From Pyrinomonadaceae bacterium (GTDB lineage Bacteria > Acidobacteriota > Blastocatellia > Pyrinomonadales > Pyrinomonadaceae): a stretch of 33,682 bases of DNA. Where the stretch lies: positions 1 to 33,682 of the forward strand of contig JAIBCA010000142.1 of the NCBI GenBank assembly GCA_019694345.1. The letters run 5' to 3'. Positions 16,227 through 24,637 of this stretch are shown here, one piece after another. Numbering within the stretch: position 1 is the first letter of the stretch; the number at the start of each line of letters is the position of its first letter. Below the pieces are notes generated by a model. It did not search any database and was not told where the DNA came from. It worked only from the letters and a program-made list of their open reading frames with translations. Both the position numbers and the translations under genes were made by a program.

Positions 16227-17480
16227 CTATCGCAAAATTTCTTCGATCGCGTCGCAAGCCGTCGTTGTGCCGCCCTCCGAATCCACGATCCGTTTCAACT
16301 CGCCTGCCCTTGCGCGATAACCCGGATCCCGGAGTATCGCACCGAGTGCTTGCGATGCGGTCTCGGCATTGTAATTACCGCGGCGAATGATCTCGGCGAC
16401 GCCCGCACGTCGAACCCGAGCGGCATTGTCCGGCTGATCATGGCTGTATGGCATGATCAGCTGCGGCACGCCGGCACGAAGAGCTTGCCCGGTCGTTCCG
16501 ACACCGGCTTGGTGTACAACACACGCGGAACGCCCGAAGACCTGCGAAAACGGCGCGTAGTCAAAGCCGACGATGTCATCATTCAGCCCGACAGGCGGTT
16601 CGTTTTCGCGGCCGTAGAGCAGGATCGCACGTTTACCAAGCAACTTGGCCGCCTTGACGCTTTCATCAAAAAAGTTGCCCGGATCCATCACTGCGGCCGA
16701 ACCGAGTGTGAAGACGATCGGCGGTTCTCCGGCATCCAGGAAATCATTGACGTTACGATTTTCCTCACCCGGGACGCTCTCATCAAAGAAGCAAGCGCCG
16801 GTCTGCAGTGTTGAAACCGGCCAATCGGATCGCGGCCGAGCGAGCGCCCTTGAGAACATCGCCAAATGCAAATTGCGCGAGAACTTGTCTCGAAATATCG
16901 GTTCGTGGTCCTCGCTGAGGCCGAGGCTGCGGCGAAAAGCTTTGTACGGCTCATACCAACCACTAAGAGTCAACTGCATCACGCTGAAGAGAGTGCGGTG
17001 AAACAACGAAGGCAGCGGCCTGAGGAACTCGAGCCACTCAGCCGTCGGATAAACACTCGGGTCTTCGGCCGAAAACAGCGTCATCGGAGCAAGGCTGGTC
17101 GAACACCATTTGATGCCGGTCGTTTCAACCAGCGAGGGAACCGCGTAAACGATCTCACCACTAACGATCAGGTCAGCGCTCACGCACGCCGCCGCGAGAT
17201 CGTTGTACATGTCCGGAAGGCTCGGAAAAATGATGTCGCGAATGACCGTTTCCGGCCCCTTTGCGGCGTCCATTGTACGGCGAAGGAGTTGGCGGTCGGT
17301 CGGATCGACATTTGGCCTAAGCGGTTTGAATGTCAGTCCGAGAGCCTCGACCTTTTCCTGATAGCCGACCCACGTGCAAACGACCGGATCGTGCCCCCGA
17401 CGCCGCAGTTCCAGGGCCAGAGCAAGCTTCGGATGCAGGTCGCCAAGGCTTCCGATCGTTGTCAGTACAATCCGTGCCAC
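16227..17480 (-). CDS. UGT/GT1-type glycosyltransferase
   Basis: A 417-residue GT-B enzyme of the nucleotide-sugar glycosyltransferase family that modifies lipids, rhamnolipid-like compounds or secondary metabolites. The N-terminal half opens with IVLTTIGSLGDLHPKLALAL, the glycine-rich acceptor-domain start of this family. The C-terminal half has the donor-binding signature as VHQAGVGTTGQALRAGVPQL followed by MPYSHDQPDNAARV, with the conserved H, G and DQ that contact the sugar nucleotide. The GTG start at 17480 directly abuts the stop (TAA, 17483-17481) of the upstream small membrane protein, so they are cotranscribed. The natural sugar and acceptor are unknown. Confidence 0.9.
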   Translation of the reverse strand: MARIVLTTIGSLGDLHPKLALALELRRRGHDPVVCTWVGYQEKVEALGLTFKPLRPNVDPTDRQLLRRTMDAAKGPETVIRDIIFPSLPDMYNDLAAACVSADLIVSGEIVYAVPSLVETTGIKWCSTSLAPMTLFSAEDPSVYPTAEWLEFLRPLPSLFHRTLFSVMQLTLSGWYEPYKAFRRSLGLSEDHEPIFRDKFSRNLHLAMFSRALARPRSDWPVSTLQTGACFFDESVPGEENRNVNDFLDAGEPPIVFTLGSAAVMDPGNFFDESVKAAKLLGKRAILLYGRENEPPVGLNDDIVGFDYAPFSQVFGRSACVVHQAGVGTTGQALRAGVPQLIMPYSHDQPDNAARVRRAGVAEIIRRGNYNAETASQALGAILRDPGYRARAGELKRIVDSEGGTTTACDAIEEILR

Positions 17481-17678
17481 TTACTTGCCGCCCTCGTCTT
17501 TGATACCTGAAGTTTCGGCCGCCGCCAGCCTCCGCTTGATAGCAAAGCGCATGCTGAGAAAGAACGAGCAGATCCCCACGACCGCGGCCGCGAACGCGTA
17601 GTCGGACTCGCCGGCCGAATAAAAGTAAGCGGCGACCCCCAATAGGATCACCGCCAAAACCTTGGATGCTAACTCCAT
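17481..17678 (-). CDS. small two-helix membrane protein
   Basis: This 65-residue protein has two hydrophobic helices (about residues 5-20 and 27-45) separated by GESD, with a basic cytosolic tail (RFAIKRRLAAAE). It has no recognised family. ATG 17678 lies one base after the DUF4349 stop (TAA-G-ATG), a spacing that points to translational coupling; the in-frame TTG further upstream would overlap that gene. It is probably a minor envelope protein made with the DUF4349 lipoprotein and the GT1 enzyme. Confidence 0.65.
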   Translation of the reverse strand: MELASKVLAVILLGVAAYFYSAGESDYAFAAAVVGICSFFLSMRFAIKRRLAAAETSGIKDEGGK

Positions 17679-17679
17679 C

Positions 17680-18672
17680 TTATTTACGGTTATCGTCAAT
17701 AGAGCTGTCGTTCTCGACCTTCGGTCGGCTTCGCCCTTTTCGAATATATCTGATCACAAAAAATGCCGGCACCGAGATCAAAAGCAGAAACGGCAAGATC
17801 GAAACAAATACCGTTACTAGTGCCAATACAAAGCTTAACGCAAAATCGAGACCCGTGCTAAACGCTTCGCCGAGTCGATCGAAAAATCCCGTCGAACTGG
17901 CGGTGAATGCGGCTCGTGTCTGCAGCCGGACCTTGATGGTCGAAAGACTCGATTGGTTTTCGAGAAAGCGTTTGCGGCCTTCGATCTTTTCGATCTCGCC
18001 GCGGACCTCACCGAGTTGACGCTGGACATTGAGAGCGTCCTCGACCGAATTTGCACGTTTCATGATATCCATGAACTGCTGCTCGGTCGCCTTTTGCGCC
18101 CTGAGGCGAGCCTCGACGTCGATGAATTCCTCAGTGACGTCGTCGCCCTTGATCGTCTCGATGATGACCCGCTTACCGGTCTTCCGAATCTCGTCAACTG
18201 TTTCGGCAAATTTGGCGGCGGGGACACGCACGGTCATCGTTACTATGTCACGCGTCGTTCCCGTCTTGTCGCTGCTGCTCTGCTGCGATTCGACGACAAA
18301 TCCGCCTTTGCTCTCGGCGATCGCGGCAACGCTTTTCTGCGACTCTTCGGGCGAGTCTGCCTCGAGGGTCAGGTCAGCGTTTCGTACGATCTTGCGGTCG
18401 GTCGGCGCGGTATCGATCTGTGAGTTCTGCGTCTGGGCAAGAGTCGCGTTAGGCCCGACCGACATCGAGGTGACCTCGGTTCGGCCGCCACCACCGCCGC
18501 CCGACTTTGTGGCGATCTGAGAGTTACGCGTCGGGGCGCTTGCCGGACGCAGAGCGTCTGATTCTGAAGTGCCGGCGGATATCGGCGAGCCGGGGCTATT
18601 TGCCGCCCGTTCGCCCCCGCATGATACCGACAATGCGAGGAGAGAAAGTGCGCAGAACTTGAAAAATCTCAT
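17680..18672 (-). CDS. DUF4349 domain lipoprotein
   Basis: The 330-residue protein begins with a lipoprotein-like signal (FCALSLLALSVSC, probable lipid anchor Cys19), followed by a Ser/Ala/Pro-rich linker with a Gly run (about residues 60-65). The DUF4349 domain spans about residues 95-300: RKIVRNADLTLEADSPEESQ, TMTVRVPAAKFAETVDEIRK, and a coiled-coil helix pair around VQRQLGEVRGEIEKIEGRKR. A membrane helix lies near 280-305 and a basic tail follows. DUF4349 proteins are thought to sit at the envelope; no reaction is known. GGAGG lies a few bases before ATG 18672. Genes for a DUF4126 protein (upstream) and a small membrane protein (downstream) flank it. Confidence 0.85.
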   Translation of the reverse strand: MRFFKFCALSLLALSVSCGGERAANSPGSPISAGTSESDALRPASAPTRNSQIATKSGGGGGGRTEVTSMSVGPNATLAQTQNSQIDTAPTDRKIVRNADLTLEADSPEESQKSVAAIAESKGGFVVESQQSSSDKTGTTRDIVTMTVRVPAAKFAETVDEIRKTGKRVIIETIKGDDVTEEFIDVEARLRAQKATEQQFMDIMKRANSVEDALNVQRQLGEVRGEIEKIEGRKRFLENQSSLSTIKVRLQTRAAFTASSTGFFDRLGEAFSTGLDFALSFVLALVTVFVSILPFLLLISVPAFFVIRYIRKGRSRPKVENDSSIDDNRK

Positions 18673-18717
18673 ACCGGCCTCCAGGACCAAACTTCTTCAC
18701 CCAAAGAACGATCGGCC

Positions 18718-19344
18718 TCAATCGGCCTTGCGGGCAACGTCGCGAAAACTCTCTCCGCGAAAAAAGGCACCGACTGCCTTGATCATTCGGGTAACGGCTC
18801 GAAATATCTTGGGAAAAAACCAAACGAACGCGATCACGAAAACGCCGAGGATCGCCATGATAACGAACGGAGCGAAAACTGCCAAAAGCGTGCCGATAAA
18901 GGCTATGACGTCCTCGACCAGCGAGAGAACCCAGTTCGAAACCGGCTCAGGCGAGAGATTGGCCCCGATCCGTGCCGCCGCCTTGGTCCCGTGCGACGCA
19001 AAGGCAAGTCCGCCGCCGACGAGTGCGGCCGGGATGTACACACTCGGGTCGAGTTGGTTGGTCGCGGCATACGCCACGATCACGCCGGCCGGTACGCGTA
19101 TGAACGTATGAACAACGTCCCAGACGCTGTCCACGTACGGTATCTTGTCGGCAAAGAATTCGATCAGGTAAAGCCCTCCGGCAAAGCCGATTATCCACCA
19201 ATTATCGAGCACGTCGAGACCGCCCGGCAGCTTGATCGAGCCAAATTTCTGCAGCAGACCGAGGACCGAGACGGTCGCGTACAGGTTAATGCCCGACGTC
19301 CACGCCGATCCGAGAGCCAAACTTAGTGTTGAGAACCATTCCAT
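18718..19344 (-). CDS. DUF4126 domain membrane protein
   Basis: The protein (208 residues) has about five membrane segments and matches DUF4126 by its opening ALGSAWTSGINLYATV, the EFFADKIPYVDSVWD motif and the SHGTKAAARIGANLSPEP motif. These three conserved patches, with glycine and charged residues inside membrane regions, suggest a transporter or channel-like fold, but no function is established. AAGGAGA upstream of ATG 19344 supports the start. It lies 23 bases after the response regulator stop, so both may be on one transcript. Confidence 0.88.
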   Translation of the reverse strand: MEWFSTLSLALGSAWTSGINLYATVSVLGLLQKFGSIKLPGGLDVLDNWWIIGFAGGLYLIEFFADKIPYVDSVWDVVHTFIRVPAGVIVAYAATNQLDPSVYIPAALVGGGLAFASHGTKAAARIGANLSPEPVSNWVLSLVEDVIAFIGTLLAVFAPFVIMAILGVFVIAFVWFFPKIFRAVTRMIKAVGAFFRGESFRDVARKAD

Positions 19345-19367
19345 CGTGTTTCTCCTTCCTGAACGTA

Positions 19368-20744
19368 TTACGAGTTTTCGTCTTCGCCAGTTCCGGTGTC
19401 CTCATCCTTCTTGACCCCAAATTTCTCCAATCTATACTGCAGTGTTCGAAAGGTCAGGCCAAGCAGTTTGGCGGACTTTGTAATGTTGTTGTCGGTCCTT
19501 TCCATCGCCTGCATTATGAGGCTGCGCTCGACGTCCTCCCAGTTGACGCCCTGAGGCGGCAGGATGAATTGTTCGCTTCCGGCCCCGGATGACGCGGCTG
19601 AAACATGGCCGCCGCGAGCCGAAAACATCTCGGGCGGAAGGTCGTCATTAGTGATCGTGTCGTTTTCGCACAACAATATCGCGCGTTCGATGGCCGATTC
19701 GAGCTGCCTGACGTTGCCGGGATAGGAATAGTTGTCGAGAACGCGCTTTGCCTCAGGGGCAAATGTGACCTTTCGTTGGGTTCCGCGGGTGTGCTTTTTG
19801 AGAAAATATTCGATCAGTACCGGAATGTCGGTGCGCCGCTCTCGCAATGCGGGCAGTTCGATCGACAGTACATTCAACCGATAATACAGATCTTCGCGAA
19901 ATCGCTTTTCTTCGACCATATGCAGCAAGTCGCGATTGGTCGCGGCGACCACTCGGACATCGACGTCGATGTCGCGGACACCGCCGACACGACGGATCTG
20001 CTTTTCCTGCAGGGCACGCAATATCTTTGCCTGCAATGCAATGTCGAGTTCGCCGATCTCATCCAGAAAGAGGGTGCCGCTGTGAGCGATCTCAAAGAGC
20101 CCTTTCTTTTCGGCCACCGCTCCGGTGAACGAGCCCTTTTCATGGCCGAACAGTTCAGATTCAAGCAGATTTTCGTTGATCGCGGCACAGTTGACGGCCT
20201 GAAAGACCTCGTTCGATCGATGACTGTTCTTGTGGATCGAGCGGGCGATCAGCTCCTTGCCGGTGCCGCTCTCGCCGCGTATAAGGACGGTCGAATTGGA
20301 CTTTGCGATCTTCAGGATCAGCTTTTTGACCTTGTCCATCTCGGGTGAGACCGAAACGATCTCGGCGTCGAGGGTCGAGAGCTTTTTCAGGGCGCGTGAA
20401 ACGGTTTCGAGGAGTTTTTCAGAGTCGTAGGGCTTCTGCAGGTACTCAAAGGCTCCGAGCCGCAGGGCATCGACAGCCGAATCGACCGTGCCGTGCGCCG
20501 TCAGCAGGATGACGATGATCGACTTGTCAAAATTGGTGAGTTCGCGGAGCAGGTCGAGCCCGCTCATGCCGGTCATCTGAAGGTCGGTCAGCACGAGATC
20601 GAACCGGCGCGTTTCGACAAACTTCATCGCCGCTTCTCCGGAACTCGCCGTCGTTACGTCATATCCCTCGCCCGAGAGGATCGTTTCCAGAATTTCCCGC
20701 TGATTCTTCTCGTCATCGACGACGAGGATCGATTTTCGTGCCAT
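19368..20744 (-). CDS. NtrC-type sigma-54 response regulator
   Basis: The protein (458 residues) has three domains. The receiver domain (about 5-118) has acidic pocket D10-D11, phospho-acceptor D54 in VLTDLQM, and K104. The AAA+ sigma-54 interaction domain (about 135-365) has Walker A GESGTGKE (157-164), the loop GSFTGA (204-209; consensus GAFTGA) and Walker B LFLDEIGE. The Fis-type helix-turn-helix is at the C-terminus (NNITKSAKLLGLTFRTLQYR). It should activate sigma-54 promoters when phosphorylated. The matching sensor kinase is at 23085-24590 on the same strand, but the AT-rich two-gene block lies in between. ATG 20744 gives the standard MARKSILVVDDE start. I found no clear -24/-12 site in the window. 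Confidence 0.95.
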   Translation of the reverse strand: MARKSILVVDDEKNQREILETILSGEGYDVTTASSGEAAMKFVETRRFDLVLTDLQMTGMSGLDLLRELTNFDKSIIVILLTAHGTVDSAVDALRLGAFEYLQKPYDSEKLLETVSRALKKLSTLDAEIVSVSPEMDKVKKLILKIAKSNSTVLIRGESGTGKELIARSIHKNSHRSNEVFQAVNCAAINENLLESELFGHEKGSFTGAVAEKKGLFEIAHSGTLFLDEIGELDIALQAKILRALQEKQIRRVGGVRDIDVDVRVVAATNRDLLHMVEEKRFREDLYYRLNVLSIELPALRERRTDIPVLIEYFLKKHTRGTQRKVTFAPEAKRVLDNYSYPGNVRQLESAIERAILLCENDTITNDDLPPEMFSARGGHVSAASSGAGSEQFILPPQGVNWEDVERSLIMQAMERTDNNITKSAKLLGLTFRTLQYRLEKFGVKKDEDTGTGEDENS

Positions 20745-20901
20745 AAAAACTGTTGCAATCAAGCGTATCTGGGAGTATATCTTATCATGTAGATAAAGCC
20801 TGTAATGTTTCTCCCGAAACTCACGAAGCTTTGAGCTTCCTTTGTTTCAGGTCTACACACCGAGAGCTTTGTTTACTTCAAATAATCATCTCAAATTTTT
20901 T

Positions 20902-20906
20902 GGAGG
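20902..20906 (+). promoter_or_regulatory. strong Shine-Dalgarno of the bacteriocin-like precursor
   Basis: GGAGG ends eight bases before ATG 20915, a near-ideal ribosome binding site, better than that of the thioredoxin-domain gene downstream. This fits a product needed in larger amount than its partner. Confidence 0.7.
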
Positions 20907-20914
20907 AAACATAA

Positions 20915-21955
20915 ATGAAAAAAAACAACTCGTTGTGTCTCGGAATTCAAATTGGAATTCTGGTAATTGCTGGAAGTGTTTGTATTGCTCAACCGCCTAC
21001 TTCAGAAACTGAACTTTCAAAAGTCGCTGCCCAAGGATCGGAGAAGACTCGCTGTTCACAAGAAAAGCTTGTGATGCCGCCTAGTTTCGACATGGATCGT
21101 CGGGGGTTTACGGACTATGTTGCCATTATGTCCAACCCAGAATTCAAAAGGGCTGCTGAGTTTTCGAAGTTAGCACCTGAAGCCGCCGCTCTCGTGATGA
21201 GATTGCATTTATCTGTTCAGATTGTTAGACGCAATCTTTCAAGTGACCAACGCCTTCACATACTTAGAACCATTGCCAGTGCAACTTCCGACATGTACCG
21301 TGGCAACGCCCCAAGCGATGCGAAAACTCGTTCGATGGATCTACAACGAAAAGCTTCCAGGTTGTTCTCGCGCCAAGAGATTTACGAGATATTCTCTTCG
21401 ATTAGCGGGAAGTTTGAAGACGTTTCATTTATTCGGCGATATGAAGAATTGATTGAGACTCCAATCGCAAACAGAAAATTGCGATTTATTGACAGCCCGC
21501 CACACGAAAGAAGAAATATGCTTCTCGCACAGGCAGCTTACTTTCTTGCGACTTCGGAGATCAGTGATGAGCAAGGCCTCGTGTACTTCAGAGTAATCGA
21601 CGCTATGACTCCAAACGCTTTTGAAGGGTCGTTTAAGGAAACAATTCTCGTAAATCATGATGCAGCTCGTTTATTCGAACTGAAGACTGCAGTGGAAACT
21701 GCCTTTTCTAAATCCGAAAAGTTCCTGTACTTTTCGAGTCTTGGAGCTCACAAGGTTGACGTGGACGCCGAAGCTAGCGCTGCAGTAAGTAGCAATTCCG
21801 TGGCAGGACCGTGTCTTTGTAACTATATGTGCTCGCTGTGCTACGAGTGTGTCTATCCAAGTGGTGGTTGTTCGGCCACCAAAGTGGGTTGCGGATTTCT
21901 TCTTTTGGACCCGTGCGATAGCCGATGCCAATTTAATTGGTCCTACTGTTACTAG
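20915..21955 (+). CDS. fulvocin C-like bacteriocin precursor
   Basis: The 346-residue protein has a signal-like N-terminus (basic MKKN, then hydrophobic LGIQIGILVIAGSVCIAQ; cleavage near residue 26), a helical middle part of about 270 residues without a domain I recognise (for example RKASRLFSRQEIYEIFSSIS), a short acidic/Ala/Ser linker (about 281-297), and a C-terminal module with ten cysteines at 300, 302, 306, 309, 312, 319, 326, 334, 338 and 345. The module resembles fulvocin C, a 45-residue disulfide-rich bacteriocin of Myxococcus fulvus, in its CxC opening, CxY near the middle and aromatic ends; precursors of this type carry a long N-terminal region. The AT-rich codon use differs from the flanks. 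The thioredoxin-domain gene follows 65 bases later. Antibacterial activity is inferred, not shown. Confidence 0.65.
   Translation: MKKNNSLCLGIQIGILVIAGSVCIAQPPTSETELSKVAAQGSEKTRCSQEKLVMPPSFDMDRRGFTDYVAIMSNPEFKRAAEFSKLAPEAAALVMRLHLSVQIVRRNLSSDQRLHILRTIASATSDMYRGNAPSDAKTRSMDLQRKASRLFSRQEIYEIFSSISGKFEDVSFIRRYEELIETPIANRKLRFIDSPPHERRNMLLAQAAYFLATSEISDEQGLVYFRVIDAMTPNAFEGSFKETILVNHDAARLFELKTAVETAFSKSEKFLYFSSLGAHKVDVDAEASAAVSSNSVAGPCLCNYMCSLCYECVYPSGGCSATKVGCGFLLLDPCDSRCQFNWSYCY
21806..21952 (+). other. ten-cysteine C-terminal module of the precursor
   Basis: Codons 298-346. The cysteine spacing is CxC-x3-C-x2-C-x2-C-x6-C-x6-C-x7-C-x3-C-x6-C, with Tyr, Trp and Phe between and the chain ending in CY. 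An even number of cysteines suggests five disulfides. The preceding acidic/Ala/Ser linker is a plausible place for proteolytic release. Confidence 0.6.
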
Positions 21956-22020
21956 TGATTGGATCGAGTCCATTTGTGAGTTCCTTGTTCTAACAATTAG
22001 TTAGTTGGTGGCAAAGTGTA

Positions 22021-22878
22021 ATGTTATTCGTCCAGTATGTAAGAGTAATATTGACTTCCCTATTAGGGTTTATTTTGCTTACTCCGATTGGAATGGTTGG
22101 AAACAATTATCGAGCGTTAATTGGGTCTCTTTTCTACTTCCTACACATCGTTTATTTTGCTAGGGTAAACGCCCGAAAATTATCAACGACGGGAATAGTC
22201 ATATCGGCTTTGGTTGGTCAGAATTTGCTGATGATAGGTTATATCGTCAAGTACTTCGATGGCGAAATATACGCATTACCGCTTACTTCTTCATTTCTGC
22301 TCGGCACACTGGCTGGGGGGCTATTCGCGGTTTCCCGTTCACCTGTCAGGTATTTCGTATTGGCATGTTTATTGGTTTGCTCTGCATGGATTTTCTTATA
22401 TGGATGGGGCTACAATCTTCATAAGCTCAACTTCGGGACATTTACCGGTAGAATCGAACCATTTCCTTTAGAAAGTTCATTTCAGATCGAAGCGGCAAGT
22501 GGCTCAATGCTGTCAAACCAAGACTTCGATGGAAAGTTTACTGTATTTGACTTTTGGACCACCAAATGCGGGGTTTGTTTTGAAAAATTCCCATTATTGG
22601 AGAATGCGTATTTGCAATATGAAGACAATTCCGATGTTGTGATTTATGCGGTAAATGTGCCTACTGACGGGGATCTGCCAGAAAGCGCATTATCCGCGAT
22701 CCGTAAACGTGGATTTAGATTTCCGGTGGCAAAGGCGGTCAAGCCCGAAAACTCTTCGGATTTGCTTGGAGTTCGAGTATATCCCACGATCTTCGTTGTT
22801 GATTCGAATCTGAGAGTCGTTTACAAAGGAGAAATTGAAGGTGCAATCGAAGAAGTTCATAGGCTGAGCCAAAGATGA
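22021..22878 (+). CDS. membrane protein with C-terminal thioredoxin-like domain
   Basis: The first 130 residues carry about five membrane helices (near 5-20, 31-48, 58-77, 86-104, 110-128). A short linker leads to a TlpA/ResA-like thioredoxin fold (about 150-285) with the active-site pair C183-G-V-C186 in FDFWTTKCGVCFEKFP, the cis-proline segment VYPTIFVVD (P255) and the final strand-helix YKGEIEGAIEEV. With the Trx domain placed outside the membrane it could form or shuffle disulfides. Next to a ten-cysteine peptide precursor, I infer a dedicated oxidase/isomerase for that peptide; the membrane half could also contribute to export or immunity. The base composition is AT-rich like the precursor gene. 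Confidence 0.75.
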   Translation: MLFVQYVRVILTSLLGFILLTPIGMVGNNYRALIGSLFYFLHIVYFARVNARKLSTTGIVISALVGQNLLMIGYIVKYFDGEIYALPLTSSFLLGTLAGGLFAVSRSPVRYFVLACLLVCSAWIFLYGWGYNLHKLNFGTFTGRIEPFPLESSFQIEAASGSMLSNQDFDGKFTVFDFWTTKCGVCFEKFPLLENAYLQYEDNSDVVIYAVNVPTDGDLPESALSAIRKRGFRFPVAKAVKPENSSDLLGVRVYPTIFVVDSNLRVVYKGEIEGAIEEVHRLSQR

Positions 22879-23084
22879 TTTTTTTGCGGATTCGGCCATC
22901 GAATATGTAAACACGTTGAAGTTCTCTGAACTCTACACGCATTTTGACGTGGGTAACCGACTGCTTTCGTTGGTTCCGCTCAGGGAATTACTTACGATTA
23001 ATTACCTGCTTTAGAGTAATGCTTCGATCCATCTGGAAACCGAACGGTTCACGCATATAAATCGTGCCAATGTTTCGCAAGGCC

Positions 23085-24590
23085 TTAACCGTCAGTTGGC
23101 GGTTCTGACTTTGGCAATCTTACCGTAAATTTCGTTCCCTCGCCCGGTGCGGACTCGACCTCGATCGTGCCGTTGTGAATGTCAATGATCTTTTGAACGA
23201 TCGCCAAGCCAAGGCCGGTGCCCGTTTCCTTGGTCGAAAAGTAAGGCTCGAAGATCTTCGCGAGATTTTCCTCAGGAATGCCGCTGCCCGAGTCCGCGAT
23301 CTCGAATCGCACCATATTATCGTCGGGTGAGATCCTGATGCTAAGATGGCCGCCGTCGCTGCCCATTGACTGAACCGCGTTGATAAAAAGGTTGTTGAAG
23401 ACAGACCGCAGAAACTCCGGGTCGCCCATGATCCGCGGCACGTTTTCATGCTCGACAATGCCGATCTTTACTCCGTGCTCCTCAGCCTGAGCCTCGACGA
23501 TACGGAGCGAATCTTCGATGATCGGGCGGGCGTCGACAGCTCTCAGAGCGGCCGTTGCGGGGCGCGAATAATTCAAAAAATCGGATATCTGCTGATTGAT
23601 CCGGGCGACCTCGTCCTTGAGTTGTGAGGTCAGTTTCTCAAATCTCTCGCGCTTTTCTTCTTCCTCGGGAGCATACTTCGCCCGAAGGTGGTCGAGCGTC
23701 AGATTGATGTAGTTAAGCGGGTTGCGTATCTCGTGAGCGATCGCCGACCCAAGGCGGCCGACGACCGCTGATTTTTCGGCTTGTTGCAGCTGGGCCTCGA
23801 TCTCGCGTTTTTTTGCGAGCTCGGCGGTCATTTCATTGAAGCGCGACGCGAGTCGGCCCATCTCGTCATTTCTCCGCGAATCAGGCACGCGGACATCGAG
23901 GTCGCCCTCGGCAACGCGTCGGGCAGCGGTCGACAGATCGGCGATCGGACGCGTAAATCGCCAAACGAGTAGGAGAGTAATAAATGACGATGCGAGCAAC
24001 ACGCCGAGATTAAAGATCAGCGGCCGCGCCGCCCGCCAGGCCGTTTCATCGCGGTCGCTTTTGAGCAGTACCATGACGTACCAGCGTCCTTTGCTGGTTT
24101 CGATCGGTATCGCGTGAGCCTCGTCGTCAGCGCCTTTGTTCTGGCCGGTTTTCCGGTTAGGAAAGTTCTTAACGTCGTCACCCAAACGGGCACCTTCCAT
24201 CAGCGGCGGCAGATCCGTGATATCGCCGAGCTTTCGATAAACGACGACGTCGTTTTCGTTGGTCGATGGCAAAAGATCGGGGTTGAGGCTGTCGGTGATC
24301 TGCCAATCGTTGTCAATGATGATGATATCGCGAATACGCTTCTTGGCATCTTCATCCAAAAATGTCTGGCCGGGCTGCGAGATCAGGTCCTGAACCCGAT
24401 AGTCACGGGACGTCATGCTCGTAAAACCAAGCGCGATACCGGCGACGATCGACTGTTCCTGGGCTTCGCGAAGTTCGTTGTTGTCCTGTTGCGTACGCAG
24501 ATTCAGGTAATACTGCACACCGAGCGTCGCCACCAGGAGCAGCGCGAGTGTCAACAGCAAGCGTCCACGAAATGTGTTCAAAAATCCCAT
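23085..24590 (-). CDS. membrane sensor histidine kinase (NtrB/ZraS type)
   Basis: The protein (501 residues) has an N-terminal membrane helix (8-28), an extracytoplasmic sensing region of about 155 residues, a second helix (190-210), HAMP (about 211-262, RFTRPIADLSTAARRVAEGD), a coiled coil, the HisKA domain with H286 in AIAHEIRNPLNYI, and the HATPase domain with N-box NNLFINAVQSM, G1 DSGSGIP and G2 GTGLGLAI. The phosphorylated partner is very probably the NtrC-type regulator at 19368-20744, since kinases of this subtype are usually encoded just upstream of such regulators on the same strand. ATG 24590 opens a divergent intergenic region shared with the transpeptidase gene. Confidence 0.93.
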   Translation of the reverse strand: MGFLNTFRGRLLLTLALLLVATLGVQYYLNLRTQQDNNELREAQEQSIVAGIALGFTSMTSRDYRVQDLISQPGQTFLDEDAKKRIRDIIIIDNDWQITDSLNPDLLPSTNENDVVVYRKLGDITDLPPLMEGARLGDDVKNFPNRKTGQNKGADDEAHAIPIETSKGRWYVMVLLKSDRDETAWRAARPLIFNLGVLLASSFITLLLVWRFTRPIADLSTAARRVAEGDLDVRVPDSRRNDEMGRLASRFNEMTAELAKKREIEAQLQQAEKSAVVGRLGSAIAHEIRNPLNYINLTLDHLRAKYAPEEEEKRERFEKLTSQLKDEVARINQQISDFLNYSRPATAALRAVDARPIIEDSLRIVEAQAEEHGVKIGIVEHENVPRIMGDPEFLRSVFNNLFINAVQSMGSDGGHLSIRISPDDNMVRFEIADSGSGIPEENLAKIFEPYFSTKETGTGLGLAIVQKIIDIHNGTIEVESAPGEGTKFTVRLPKSEPPTDG

Positions 24591-24637
24591 TTTTTGGATA
24601 TGCGTTAAGCGGGGCTTATGGCTACTATCAATAGTGC

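Larger units (their letters stand above)
20763..23084. other. AT-rich block splitting a two-component gene pair
   Basis: The block is visibly poorer in G+C than the flanks, in coding and noncoding parts alike, and its two genes run opposite to their neighbours. It separates a sensor kinase gene from the response regulator gene that would normally follow it directly. Noncoding edges at 20763-20914 and 22879-23084 hold a short stem (GAAGCT 20825-20830 with AGCTTC 20834-20839) but no tRNA, transposase, integrase or obvious matching end repeats. I infer horizontal acquisition by a route that left no recognisable ends. Confidence 0.6.

Noticed and set aside
20763..20914. Attachment site or end repeat of the AT-rich block
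   Set aside because: I compared the left and right edges by eye and found no shared direct or inverted repeat longer than would occur by chance.
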